64,000 bases of DNA from Rhynchosporium graminicola (lineage: Eukaryota > Ascomycota > Leotiomycetes > Helotiales > Ploettnerulaceae). Shown piece after piece: positions 1 through 11,569 of this stretch. Within the stretch, counting starts at the first letter, position 1. Every line of letters starts with the position of its first letter. A program made the translations under genes and the position numbers. The stretch spans positions 124,001-188,000 of the forward strand of contig FJUW01000035.1 in the NCBI GenBank assembly GCA_900074885.1, given 5' to 3'. A model generated the notes under the pieces. The model saw nothing but the letters and a program-made list of their open reading frames with translations. It had not been told where the DNA came from and searched no databases.

Positions 1-1517
1 TCGTCTGAGATATTCGCCGAGTGGATGGCCATAGAGACATGTACTTCAGAGGTGGAGATCAGATCGACAGATAATTGTCGCTTGTCGAGGATGCGGAAAA
101 CTTTAGCGAAGAAACCGTGCGAGATGGACCTTCTGTTGGAATGTACGTTGATGACGCAGATCTTATCTTTGATGGTAACTGCCGTAGGCCGTTTTGGTGT
201 TTTCCTTAACGAGACGTTACTGCCACTTCGAGCATATAGTAATTGGTTTGAGCTCAATTTGACATCTGGAAGAACAATAGTGCCGTTTCCGCGGGGATTC
301 ATGACGTTCTTGATGCGGATCTGGATTGGAGGGGTAGCGTGCATGACTTGATCCATCGTGAGGTGGTGAATGACTTCTGAGCCGTAGAATGTCAACTCAG
401 CTGCCTCTGCTGGCGTGATTGTTGTCAACAGACGAGCCGTGGGCACTTTGGATGGATCCGCAGTGAAGATACCGTCGACTTCCTTCCAGACCTGAAGTTC
501 CTCCGCCTTTATGCCCACGGCAATCAAAGCTGCGCAGAGATCTGTGTATCCTCTCCCAATCTCACCATCCATCAATCCACCAGGTACCATTCCAAAATAG
601 CCAGTAACGACTGGTACTTTCTGCCCACATGCCAATATCTTCGCCCTCAATGCATTGGATAGCTCCGTGTAAAATTCGATATTCAGACCCTTCACAGGTT
701 GAAAGGTCACAACATCTGACAAATCCACAAACTCGGCCTCAACACCACGATCCTGCAACAAGCAAGCCATAAACATGCAACTCAGCTTCTCTCCAAAACT
801 GACTATACGATCCTTGGCCCTCCCATCGATGCCTAAATGCCATCTCTGCACTGCCTTGCGATAATCGAGAATTTCTTGGCACTCGTCCTCAATTTCCTTC
901 ACGAGAGCCGTCTGTAGGCTATCGTCTCGAATGTATGTGTGCGCAGCATTAGCATGGTCCTCGCAGATGATGGAAACCAATCGCTCGTACTCTGCGACCA
1001 GGCTCGCATAGTGTACCGATTCGATGTCCTTGACGGAGTTCAATGTGTCCAGTACGCTGAAGACCTCTATTAAACTGCACCGATCGTCAGCCTTGCGCAT
1101 TGAGTGCTGAATACGCGACTTACCGACTTGTAGTTCCCTCTACCTTCTTCCCAGTACTCCTGGCCGAACAGACTACCGCTATCTTATGTTCCTTTAGACT
1201 CGCTCTGTCAATCGGTCTCGGTCAGCCTCATCCCAGCGTCTCTTTTATGCGTCATAACTACCCTTCTCCCCCCACAATCTCCATTTTCTCCACACAGTAA
1301 GGGGAACAAACCTCACAATATTCTCCGCAATATTGACTGCGAACTTCCCAACACTTGTTCCCCCAAATTTCTGCACGATCCAACTGCCCTCACTGTTATT
1401 CCCCCACCTCGTAGCCTCGTTGCTCACCCAGCCATTTAACCCCACCACAGCGGCGTCTGCAGAGTCATTCCAGCGGATGGGTAATGATGTCATTATGCCA
1501 GGACAAGTAATCCGCAA
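1..1517 (-). CDS. hom3: Aspartokinase (aspartate kinase), C-terminus cut by window edge
   Basis: Phosphorylates aspartate, the first step of the threonine, methionine and isoleucine branch in fungi. Three exons are visible: 1312-1517, 1124-1204 and 1-1074, continuing past the left edge. The N-terminal segment carries the aspartokinase signature VQKFGGTSVGKF, followed across the first intron by KIAVVCSARS. Exon 3 contains the catalytic-domain stretch GRGYTDLCAALIA and, near the edge, the start of the ACT regulatory part (VINVHSNRRSISHGF, then SVDLISTSEVHVSMA). Both introns have GT..AG ends and are phase 2, and the joined frame stays open to position 1. The start is uncertain: ATG at 1517 or an in-frame ATG at 1493, both giving a longer leader than yeast Hom3. 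The ACT domains suggest feedback control by threonine, as known for the family. Confidence 0.93.
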
Positions 1518-1726
1518 AGACTGGATATTTCAATGCTCTGGGGAGCGAACAACGGTAGGAGTTGGAGCGATTATAATCTGTTGGTGGGAGATTAAGTCAT
1601 CTAGGAAAATTCACCGCAAGGTTTCTTTATCCGAGACCGGGCTGGCCTTGACAGTGGGCTTATACGCTAAGATAAGACGCAGCAGTGACAGGTAATCTTA
1701 AGGCTCTATGGGATTGTCCAGCGTAA

Positions 1727-2605
1727 AAAAAAAAACTCAGTGACTCTACCAGTTGACTCTGAGTCGACCTTTGATTCGCTGAGTTGAATTTGAGTCAGCT
1801 GATTTTGGGTTGACTCTGAGTGGAATCGATTATTCGGGCATGAGGCCATAAGGCACACACAAACAGACCTGAAATCGGCCCTGCATCAGGTACGAAACCA
1901 TGGGCATGCTACTTTATCGCGACAAATTAAGCGAGGTTACACCCCCTCTAATACTTATTTTCTTTCTTAAAACTACTACCTTAGACGCTATTTAATTATT
2001 TAGTATATCATTCGATCAGTTAAACCTCTTATAACTAGTGAGAATGCTGTTTTCAGATTATTTATCAGGCGTAGTTTCGTTATTATAAAGATGCTAGAGT
2101 AGACCCTTGCCGCTACTTACGTACGATTTCGGTCAGTCAATTCTTAAGCGAATAAAAGCGGCATATGCAGGAATTGGTGTGCTATATATATGTGTGTACC
2201 TTGTAGCCTCATGCCCGAATAATCGATTCCCTCTGAGTCAGTTAAAATCTGACTCAGAGTCAACTCTGAGTTAGCTGAGTTAGTAGTAGTAATAGGAGTT
2301 TTCTGATTAATAGCTTAAATTTAGTCGAGCTCTCTGAATATTTGAATAAGATTTATCTTACCTTAGTTATATCATATCTAGATATAATACTCTCTTTAAT
2401 AAATCACTTAGTCGTTTATAGATCACTTAATCTTTAGCGGAGTGTTAGCGGGATAAGCGGACCTCGAGAGTAAGGTAAGCTAATCAGACCCTTAGTCTCT
2501 CGCCTTAGCGTGCTTGTAAGCTGACTCTGAGTTGACTCTGACTCGCTGAGTTGAGTCTGAGATAAGTTGAGTCAGGTGCCTGACTCAACTCAACTGAATC
2601 AATTC
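1727..2605. repeat. TGACTCAGAGT-rich repeat island
   Basis: Two blocks, about 1735-1821 and 2231-2605, are dense in degenerate copies of TGACTCTGAGT/TGAGTCAGAG, spaced irregularly, with AT-rich sequence between. A 409-bp inverted-repeat element sits inside. The left side abuts a short poly-A run at about 1725. I see no coding frame. It may be the decayed remains of a transposon with subterminal repeats. Confidence 0.6.
1822..2230. mobile_element. Short non-autonomous inverted-repeat element (MITE-like)
   Basis: The ends are inverted repeats. Positions 1822-1846 match the reverse complement of 2206-2230 exactly (outer bases GGAATCGATTATTCGG). The match continues to about 40 bp (1822-1861 against 2191-2230) with three mismatches, all C/T transitions. 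The 8-bp word CTCTGAGT directly flanks both ends (1814-1821 and 2231-2238), as expected of a target-site duplication of the length made by hAT elements. The interior is AT-rich and has no ORF, so the copy cannot encode a transposase. Caution: the flanking DNA is itself rich in CTCTGAGT, so the duplication could be fortuitous. Confidence 0.7.
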
Positions 2606-3539
2606 ATTACGCGGGGATTGTCTCGCTTACAATATTTACATGAAAGGCTTGATTGGAATCTGAATAGAAGCCATGAAAGGTAAGTCTTACGTCAAAGACA
2701 AGAAGAAGGAAATGAACACGTTTGAAATCGTGTTGGCATAACAAATGGTCCGTACTACAGATTCTAAAAGCAAACCTTTTGAGACGAGACCAAGCAGAGT
2801 GGCAGCGAATCCTCAATTCTGAATACTCAGTTCTGATTCTGAATCTCTCAAATGACAAAAACTCACTGTGATAGTTGGAATAGTCGCGATCTATGACAGG
2901 TATGGACTTGCGCTATTGGTTTCCCAAACCTCAAATGATGCTCTGATAATCGGATGAGTCAAAGGCTTGTGCTACAAATGGTATTCGCAAACCATAATGA
3001 TACTGCCATGTTTTATAGCTTCATGGCAGAACTACAGCTACTGTGAAACTTTCGAGGGGTTTACTCTTCTTTGATTTTCACCGAACTCAATGCAATCATC
3101 AACGATGCAGAACAACGTCACGTTCATCCAGTGATGATTCAAAAGGCTCAGAAAATGCTGACGTGTATTCCATGTCTGAATATGCTGATAGTTCTGCAGA
3201 TATCCAGCGTAACCTCAACTACCGTAATATTCATAAGTACAGCTCCGACTAATGTGGCATTATTCCAGCGTCAAAGCCATAGGTATCCTGCTCCCATCAT
3301 CCCTCCAAAACGTGATAACTCGATGCAAAGAAAGACATTAATGATCGCATAACTCATTGCCCCGAGTACTGTAACGCTTGCTCCCCATATATACCGACAC
3401 CTCCCAACTCTACAACCCTGTCGTTTCGTCGTCCACGTCGTAAATTAAATGTCCTCCAAACTCTGCTATTGCCCAAAATTATGATTTTCCTATGTCATAT
3501 TCCAATTGATGTTGAACCCTATCAAGCTATCGATGACTG
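2606..3539. other. Intergenic, no supported gene
   Basis: Only short overlapping open frames are present (the longest is 93 codons at 3071-3352). None has recognisable domains or a convincing splice chain. The stretch includes the region downstream of the RFX gene, which ends at 3540. Confidence 0.5.
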
Positions 3540-6196
3540 TTATAAAGACCGATTCATATCGGTTGGTACAAGCTGAGGAACGTGTCGGTTGTACTCGTAC
3601 TTTGCCATAAAGTCATCATTAGGTGTGCGGACCTCAATCCCAATGCCGCTATCATCATGTCCTCCTGCAGCGGCATTCATAGCGGCCTGACTAGAAATAT
3701 CCATTGGTCGTGACATAGATGTTCTATTCTCCGTGAGGCCGCTTTCCCGTAAAAAATCGTCAGTACCGCTGCTGTATCTGCTCTCGTGTTGGCTAACAGC
3801 TCGACTGACCACAGTCTGCTTAGCCGGACCGCGAGTCGATTGCGAAGTCTTGAACTCCATGAAACCACCTTGCTCAGCCATGAAGGCAATCATCTCATCA
3901 ATCCAGCACTTCGTAACCCACCACGCACCGAAACTCTTGCCTTGTGCAATCGTCAAGTCTCTCATGACAGCAGTACCGACCCTCTGGACGCACCAGACTA
4001 TTTCAGCGTGGCTTGCATAGGGGAATTTGCCTGGAAGCGCTTGTAAGAAGTTAACCCAGCGATCCAAGACGTTCTCGGTAGAAGAGTCGGCGTGGATACT
4101 GGACTGCTGCTGGCGACCGGTGCGCAGAGCCATCTCCCCATATGGCGTTAATCCTTCGACCTCCCACGGTACTCCGACAGGATCCAGAAGGTCACGAAGT
4201 TCAGTGAGCAAGAGGGTAACAACATCATCCATTCCTCTCGTTGGAACACATTCTGCAACCTTACGTGTTCGAACCATCGTAATCCAATCTTCGTACATTT
4301 GGTCCCGATTGGCTGGGTTAGACAACATGTTTGCGGCTGCATGTGCCGTTAGATTAACCCGTAATTCACGATCCAGTAGCCCTGCGAATAGCGTTGCTGG
4401 TGCAACCTTCGCGTTAACAACATGAACGGGGTGACCATGAAAGGACGATTGAATGTGAAGAACAAGCTTTTCCGAGATATTCCTCAGCGTATCAAGTACT
4501 GGCTTTGGTGCAACTTGAAGTGTTAATGGTGCCACAACTCGCATCATCTTTTGGTACATAACAAAGTCGCATTCCTCAATCCACGGAGCGATGGTGGGGT
4601 TGGCGAACAATTTCTGTACAGGCATGGTAAGAGTGCCGTGGAAAGAAGTGAAGAGGTGGAAGAATGTCTTCTCCTTACAGAACCGTAGAGCGTCGATAAG
4701 AGAGGTGCAATGTGATCGGTAGAGGGCAGTCAAGGCACTAGCAGAGTCTGGATCTGTGCCGGTGGGTAGATATTGGTCGATTTTAGGTAGAGATATTGGT
4801 TCATAGTCCTGGGCTAAAGGATCCGTAGCAGCTGCAAAGTGAAGTCTTTGAGACATTTTGCTAGTGGTAGATTCAAGTTGAGGGATCCCTTGGATCTCGG
4901 GTTGATGATACAAACTGTGGGGCCTCACAAAACTATTCGATCGTTCTGATTTCTGCTCGGGAATCTGGGTGTTGTCCGGAGATGGGAATGCTGCACGATC
5001 AATTGGAAACTGGGTGTTGATGCTGTGGCTAGGAAAGTAAGCAGGCAGCCAATACATTAGAGAGGGAACATACTTGAAGCTTGTTGCAAAACCAGACGGT
5101 TCACTGATGTTGAAGGACTGAGCTGGTTGACTCTTTTGCGTCTCGGTCAACTCTGGTTGATCATCTTTGAGACTGAAGTTCACATAATGGTACTTGGATT
5201 CACCGCGTACTCCAAGTCTTCGGGTTTTCAATCCGGGAAATAATACTCTAACGAGTTTTCCAAAAGATGCCGGATTCAAAACAGTGACTCGCTCGGTAGC
5301 ACATCTTGACACATAGTTGGCATAGACTCGTCCTCTGGGTACTGATCCTTTGCCTTTGTCACAAACCGAATTTATCCTAAAATAATCTTGTGAGCTTGCC
5401 ATTCTTCATATCCAGAATTAAGTAACATACCAAAGCATTGCAAAAACTTGTCGCTGTCTCTCTGATTGCGGGCCTCTCTCATTTCCATGAAGTTCAGTCG
5501 CAACGTCTGGTAGGCTTCGATGCTTGTTTGCTTGGAACAGCTGTCTCATCTCCAGTTCGTTCGCTGCGCTTGATTTCGACGCCTTCTTTGCAGGCCCACC
5601 AGGCAAAGAGTCGACTTCGTCCTGCTCATCGCTACGCCCTTCTAGTATATGACTATCGAATTCTCCGAAGCTTGCGACAAATGGATCATTAGGCATAGAT
5701 TGGCGAGCATTCTCAGGCTTGAATTGTTGCTGTTGTGGATATGCCATAGGATGGTGATGGCTAATCCCGAGAGAAGGGTCTATATCATATCCGCGGGAAG
5801 TCTGCAATTGAGATGTTGTATTCATAACCATATCCTCGGCAGTCATCTGGTGGCCCATACTCCCAAATCGCTGGGCGTGCGCATGTGTATTCTGGTCAAT
5901 CCATTGTCTGTGATACTCGACAGCAGGGTCTATTTGCTGGTGGTCGTTCGCAGGCTGAGTAACACCACTGTGGATACTTGTTGTAGACGCGCGCGATAGA
6001 GGACGTTTCCTACTTCTGCTGGACACCGCAGTATTGGAACGGGAACGAGGGTTGGGTGGTCTGCTGTCTAAAGATTGTTGATCTGCATTGTTGTGATGGA
6101 GTCAGCCCGAGGATCCACCAACCCGGGCACAACATTGCTTCTCTTGTCGAGAGCAAAGTACTGCTACAGGAGGATTCACTTACCCATGATGTCCAT
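3540..6196 (-). CDS. RFX-family winged-helix transcription factor
   Basis: Sequence-specific nuclear regulator. In yeast, Rfx1/Crt1 represses DNA-damage-inducible genes; related proteins in other fungi affect cell division and morphology. Exons 6184-6196, 5431-6082 and 3540-5376 join to 833 codons. The RFX DNA-binding domain spans about residues 190-285 and is interrupted by intron 2 inside the tryptophan of FAMLW; the next exon supplies INSVCDKGKGSVPRGRVYANY and ends with LGVRGESKYHYVNF. The N-terminus is disordered and rich in Gln and His; the C-terminal half carries the RFX-type extended region and a disordered tail. The first coding exon is only 13 nt (MDIM plus one base), placed by a GTAAGT donor at 6183 and a CAG acceptor at 6083; an ATG at 6026 is the alternative start. 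Which RFX paralogue this is cannot be settled here. Confidence 0.92.
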
Positions 6197-7280
6197 GGCG
6201 AGCGATTGAGAAGGTTGAGCCGTCGTCGTGCCGCGGGGTGTCCAAAATGGAGTGGCTGGTCGGTGTTGTTTATTCATGCGACCGAGGGGTCGGGATGTCT
6301 GTTTCGGATATTGTGAGAAGCCAGAATTCGCGTCGAAGCAAAGATCCTGTAGCCAGAGATGTGATGAAGACCATGCGCGATGTCGTCAATCGCCCGTGTC
6401 GTGAGGTTTGGCGTTGGCGGGATGTTGATCAGAATGGCAGGAGTAAACAAATTCAGTGTTGATGAAGCCGGGACCCAGCAACCTTGCCGATATCACGTGA
6501 GCATTTCCAAGACGGCCTTCGATATCTACACTACATTCCAGCCAACATTACGATCGAAGACAAAGAGCACGTTGATTTACTTTAGAGTTGTTCTGCTTGA
6601 GCTGAGAATGGATGCCAAGTTTTAATTGTTTTGTAAAGTGTTGAGAGCTACAGACAACCTGGAAGTCACCCACGGAGACACCCTTGTGAATTGACTATGG
6701 CTTCCTGAGTTCTGACGGAAATTGACATTCTCATATAATCATTACAAGTTCCATCTCTGATATTGAAGATTTCTCTATCACTACACCACTTGAGTAACTC
6801 GACAATCATAATGTTTGCCATCCTGTTGCACATTGCTGCGTCTACCCGTTCAAAATCTCAAAGGTCAACTCAAATCTAGCGGCGCTGAGCTGCAAAAGCG
6901 ACGAAAGATCAGTCAGAGGAAAGAATCATGTATCTTATATAAATATATTATAATAACTTGCAAACAATACTTTGTCCCTGATGATTCACATGTGACCCAA
7001 TCACTCATCCACCCATGGCGACTTTGACTTTAATGGCGGAGCTTTCGGTGGTGTCTCAAGCTTATTGGCGCACGGCTATTATTTGTAGTATGAGTCCCTC
7101 ACCCACCACATATCTTGCCAACGTTCGTCATTCCTCTCCCTTCCTCCTCATCGTTCTTGCATCCCATCGCATTGCACATCTATCAACTTCAGCCACTAAA
7201 TTAATAACAGCTACGCATACATCTTGAGTGCAGACTTCTACAACACCACTAAACGCCAGCCCTATCCTCCGTCGTGCAAC

Positions 7281-8010
7281 ATGTCTTCTTTTCAAGATAA
7301 GGCGCAAGCCCACATTACTCAAATTGACAAGGAGGTAAGTGCACAATAACCCCCTTTCCTTTGTCGCATGGACTACCTCGCTCGCAAATGCGCTTTGGGG
7401 GCAATTCCATCTGTGTCGAAACCCGAGTGTTTACTTATCTACCCCTCGATAGCTTTCCAAGTACCCTATCTTGAACAATCTCGAGGCTCAGACTTCCGTT
7501 CCTAAGGTCTACGCTTTCCTCGGTCTGATCGCAACTTACTTCTTCTTTATCTTCTTCAACATCGGAGGCCAGCTTCTTACGAACGTCGCGGGGTTCATCA
7601 TTCCGGGATACTATTCGCTCGAAGCCCTTTTCAGCGTCGGAAAGAGCGATGACACCCAATGGCTCACAGTAAGGTCCATTGACAACTCTAGCGCGATAAG
7701 ATGACTGACTAGTTCATAGTACTGGGTTGTATTCGCCTTCTTGACAGTGTTTGAGAGCTTGGTCAACGCCGTCTACTGGTTCCCCTTTTACTATACATTC
7801 AAGTTCATCTTCGTTCTCTGGCTTGCTCTCCCAGTCACTGGGTATGTTCCTTTTCTCTCTGTATCTTGAGTTCTCGCTAACAAAGACTACAGTGGTGCTC
7901 AAATCGTCTTCCGCTCTGTCATCCAGCCAGTATTTGCACGCTACTTCTCTGGGCCAGGTGCTACCGCTGCCAACCTTCGTTCTAAGGTTGACGGTCACAA
8001 GAGCTTGTAA
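7281..8010 (+). CDS. yop1: Yop1/REEP5 ER membrane-shaping protein
   Basis: TB2/DP1/HVA22-family protein that inserts hairpins into the outer ER leaflet, bends tubular ER with reticulons and interacts with Rab-type traffic factors. Exons 7281-7334, 7453-7668, 7720-7841 and 7893-8010 give 169 aa, the usual length for fungal Yop1. The protein starts MSSFQDKAQAH, then PKVYAFLGLIATYFFFIFF (first hairpin), PGYYSLEAL, a second hydrophobic block around YWVVFAFLTVFESL and FVLWLALPVTGGAQIV, which are family hallmarks. All introns have GT..AG ends and all junctions keep the frame. The C-terminus is short and basic. Confidence 0.96.
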
Positions 8011-8775
8011 GCAGCTCAGAAATGAGCACCGAGCACACACATTCGGTCCACGCAAACGCAAAACTATCGATGGACTGATCTATGTTATACGGACAATGAC
8101 TCGACGGAATGATAGACGGATGCGGCGGGGGGGGGATTGAGTGGGAGTGGTATGATAAATGGCTTTGGAGGAGTTCATGATATACGGGTCCGGGAGGAAT
8201 AATGAAGTTACAATGGAGCACATGGATTCAGGACGAGTCTTCTCATGGACTAGGAAACGTCTTTCAATGATTTATATAGATCGATGTACGGCAGGTCAGT
8301 CAATAATATTTCGACCGATGAAATGAAGACCAGAGATAAACAGCATGAGTTACCTTTGTACTGGCCCTTCGATTCTGATAGTACATTTGGATTTTCGACC
8401 GCCACTTAGGCAGAATGAGAACGACCTTGAAGTCCTGTTGTGTGACAGGAAAGAACCCTTCCTGACTGAGAGACACCAACCAAACATGCGAATTATTCTT
8501 CATACGTAAAGGAATTCCATCAGCTCTAGCCCATGCTGGTTACATACAGTAACAGTAATCTATGAGCTAGCTAAGTAACGTAAACAGCGGCAATTGCCAA
8601 ACATGACCTTCTAGCATTTCACAAGCCGAAAGTCAATATCTGACCTAGTTCGTACTAGCGGTATAGCCCGACATAAGCATGCTCGTGGGGTTTGAGGATC
8701 CATACTGATCAAACACCAAAACCTAAGAACGGCGAGATCCTAAGAAATTGATCGTCCATCCACGAACCGCAAACG
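8011..8775. other. Intergenic between yop1 and mid1
   Basis: Contains the yop1 3' region with a G-run near 8127 and the mid1 upstream region. No coding frame is supported on either strand. Confidence 0.5.
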
Positions 8776-8807
8776 ATGCCTGAAAAACCATGATCCGACT
8801 TGGTTGA
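8776..8807 (+). promoter_or_regulatory. Two overlapping short upstream ORFs before mid1
   Basis: ATG at 8776 opens a five-codon frame (MPEKP) ending in TGA at 8791-8793. A second ATG at 8790 overlaps that stop as ATGA and opens a five-codon frame (MIRLG) ending at 8807. The mid1 ATG follows at 8881. If the transcript starts upstream of 8776, these could lower translation of mid1. The transcript start is unknown. Confidence 0.45.
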
Positions 8808-8880
8808 CGAACCTACCTATGAATTGGCAGGTTGCCTCGACGATACAAGCTCCGATGCTTCCACTTGCTCTACGACCGCA

Positions 8881-10899
8881 ATGCCTCTCCCTAAACTCAG
8901 TCCTCTACAATCGCGGCTCGCGGCATCACTCTTTGCGTCGATAATGTTGCTGCTACTTTATCTATTCCTCTCCGTTCCTAATTTCGCATACGCCGCCGAT
9001 GTGGATTCGATCCAATCAGAAGACCACAATCATGAACAGTTAAAGCACTTTCCGCTACTGGATGACTACCATGAGCTGGACCTGAGAGGGGAAGAGTACG
9101 AGTCGGAGTTCTTTGGGCTTCATAGATCTATCATTGGGAGAGCTACGACGCAGCCTACGCCTTTGGTCAACAATCGCATTGAGGATACAAATATTCCACT
9201 AGGACAGAGCTTCTTCTACGTCTTTACAAATGCGTCACTTTGGGGGAATAAGTCTGCAGCCACTCCCGGTTTGCCATCCCAGATAAAACTCAATAATCGC
9301 CGTCTTGTGAGATCTGACGATCCAATATATCGGTTGGAAGCTGAGATTGGAAATGACGAGGAGGAATCCGAGTTGATGCGCCGGCAGGGCCGTCCAGGAC
9401 CAGGGACTAATAGGACTCTATACATTACTGTGACTACTTGCGATCAACCTACCACGAACAAGACAACGACTCCTCCACCACAGCTCAAGCTGTACGTTTC
9501 CCAGTCCCCGAATAATACGAATCCTGGGCCCGGCCAGGACTCAAAACTACAAGAGGTTATAACGCTAGAAGGAGGATATGCCCTGCATGAAGTGAACGCT
9601 ACGGGAGATGTTTATATGAGCATACATGCCCAAAATGCAACCGAGTATTCCACAGGAGTTTACAGTGCCCAAATTGCAGCGTCCATCGATGCGCCATTTC
9701 ATACTTATTGGAATAGCACAGATCCGAATCTCTTTCTGGCGGACAGTGATGACTTTTCTGCGTTGCTGTACACCGACCCATTTACGTCAGACGCAACGAA
9801 CACGTCCTTGTTCGCCAAATGGATGGATCGTGCTCCTCCGTACGTGATTTTCGCCAGTGATGCGACGGACACATCGCTGGTTGGGGTTGAGAGATCGTAC
9901 TGTGGTCTTAAAACCAAGGCCCAGGTCCAAGCGAGCAGGCCGGGACAGACAGTCAGCAATATCGTTACTGGTATGACCTCGATAGGAAACTTGACACTTC
10001 CAAGACAGCAATTTTTCGTCAACGGGTTGGCTGCTGGTAAAAGATACAATGTCATGTTGGCAATGGAAGGGAACTCTACAAACTCAGGTAATTTTGTGGT
10101 TGGTGGAGGTGGCCAAGTCTTCAAGCAGACACAATTCAGCATGCTCCAAGGTAAGTCATTTATCGAGCTTCGCCTTCTCTACTAACGAATTGAAGACGGA
10201 AACTGTGCTGTGATATACGATCTAGCTTTCTGCGATCAGACAGCATATGCCGTACCTTCCAACCCCAACATCTTCCCCAACATGAGTGCCCTAGCTGGAT
10301 TTTACGACAATGCAACTCAATCTAGTTTCGCCAACTTTGAGAAAGTACTCGCCCAAATACCATGCGAGACCACCCAATCAGCCCAATACTCACTTGCAAG
10401 AAACTGCGAACATTGCAGACAAGCATATAAGTCCTGGCTCTGCGCAGTGAGTATACCCCGTTGTACTGATTTCACCAAAGGTAGTCCCTGGCTCCAACGA
10501 CGAGCGATGGGCCAACCATTCCCAAACGGTACTTTTCTGCCAGCCCGAGACCGCGAGATCGCCAAACTAAAATCTGGAATCAATGCATCTCGTAGTGCAC
10601 GTATTGACGAGATCCTTGTACCGGGACCGTACAAAGAGATTCTACCTTGCGACGAGTTGTGCTTCAATCTCGTGCGCAGTTGCCCTGCCGCCATGGGTTT
10701 CAATTGTCCACAAGCGGGGGATATTGGCTTTGCTGAGAGTTATGGTGTCTTTCCGCAGCTTCCGGGCGATGATAGTGGACGGATTTTGAACACTACTTGT
10801 AATAATCCGGGGACGATTTACTACATGTCGGCTGGTGGTCTGGAACTACCGTCGATTATGCTGATGGGTTTGTGTATGCTCGGTTTCTTGTTCATCTGA
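8881..10899 (+). CDS. mid1: Mid1, stretch-activated calcium channel subunit
   Basis: Regulatory subunit of the Cch1-Mid1 plasma-membrane calcium channel, acting in calcium influx under mating, wall or ER stress. Exons 8881-10150 and 10196-10899 give 657 aa. Residues 1 to about 37 form a signal peptide or anchor (LQSRLAASLFAS, then a Leu-rich core ending FAYAA). The long ectodomain has many N-glycosylation sequons, and a Cys-rich part follows the intron (NCEHCRQAYKSWLCA, PCDELCFNLVRSCPA, FNCPQ). The C-terminus ends in a hydrophobic segment (LELPSIMLMGLCMLGFLF), typical of fungal Mid1. The frame is open upstream to 8800 but has no ATG there; the first in-frame ATG is 8881, directly before the signal peptide. 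The intron is 45 bp with a CTAAC branch site. Confidence 0.94.
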
Positions 10900-11569
10900 A
10901 AGGAATAGACACTACTAGATTTTGTGTTTTTGGGCTATGATATGATGGGTCACAATACCGGCGTCTGTTGGTTGGAAAAGGCGTTCAAAGGATGGTCATC
11001 GGGGCAGGATACTGGCAAGGGATGGAAATGAAACTAGACACATCGAAGGCTTGAATCCTGCCAATCTTTCGGTCTCAAAATTGAAAGATCTTTCAATATT
11101 CTGCACACATTGTGTTGCTAGCGCCGCGACTCCGGAATAAAAAAGTACCTTCTTCCAAAATAGACGATTTTGAATAGCTTTGTCAAGATATTTGGCCCAT
11201 TTTACTTGAACAGGGCCGGCCTGAGTATACGCACAAAAGTTAGCGACCTTCAGGTACAGGTCTCGGCTCGTGCGTTGTCACGTTGGCAGTGCCTTTTATT
11301 TCGCTCGCTTCTGCTCGCTTCCGGTCGACTGTTATCAGTGTGATTGATGCAGTTGCATTTGTCAAGATCGGCGTTGTGAATAGAGCTGATTTAAATTGAG
11401 ATTCGCAGGGTAGGTGGAACAAGTTACTCCGAGGGGAGATGGGTAGAATTTCCAGAGGGCTTTTGTAGATATGTTCTGCGTAATAATCGACGTTCCCTTT
11501 CCTTGCCTGAAGACAAATTTCGCTTCGTCACTTATCAAAACAACGTACCTCACTAGATTCCAATCTCAG
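10900..11569. other. Intergenic, no supported gene
   Basis: mid1 3' flank followed by mixed sequence. Only short conflicting open frames lie on the minus strand (11240-11553); they look like chance. Confidence 0.45.
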
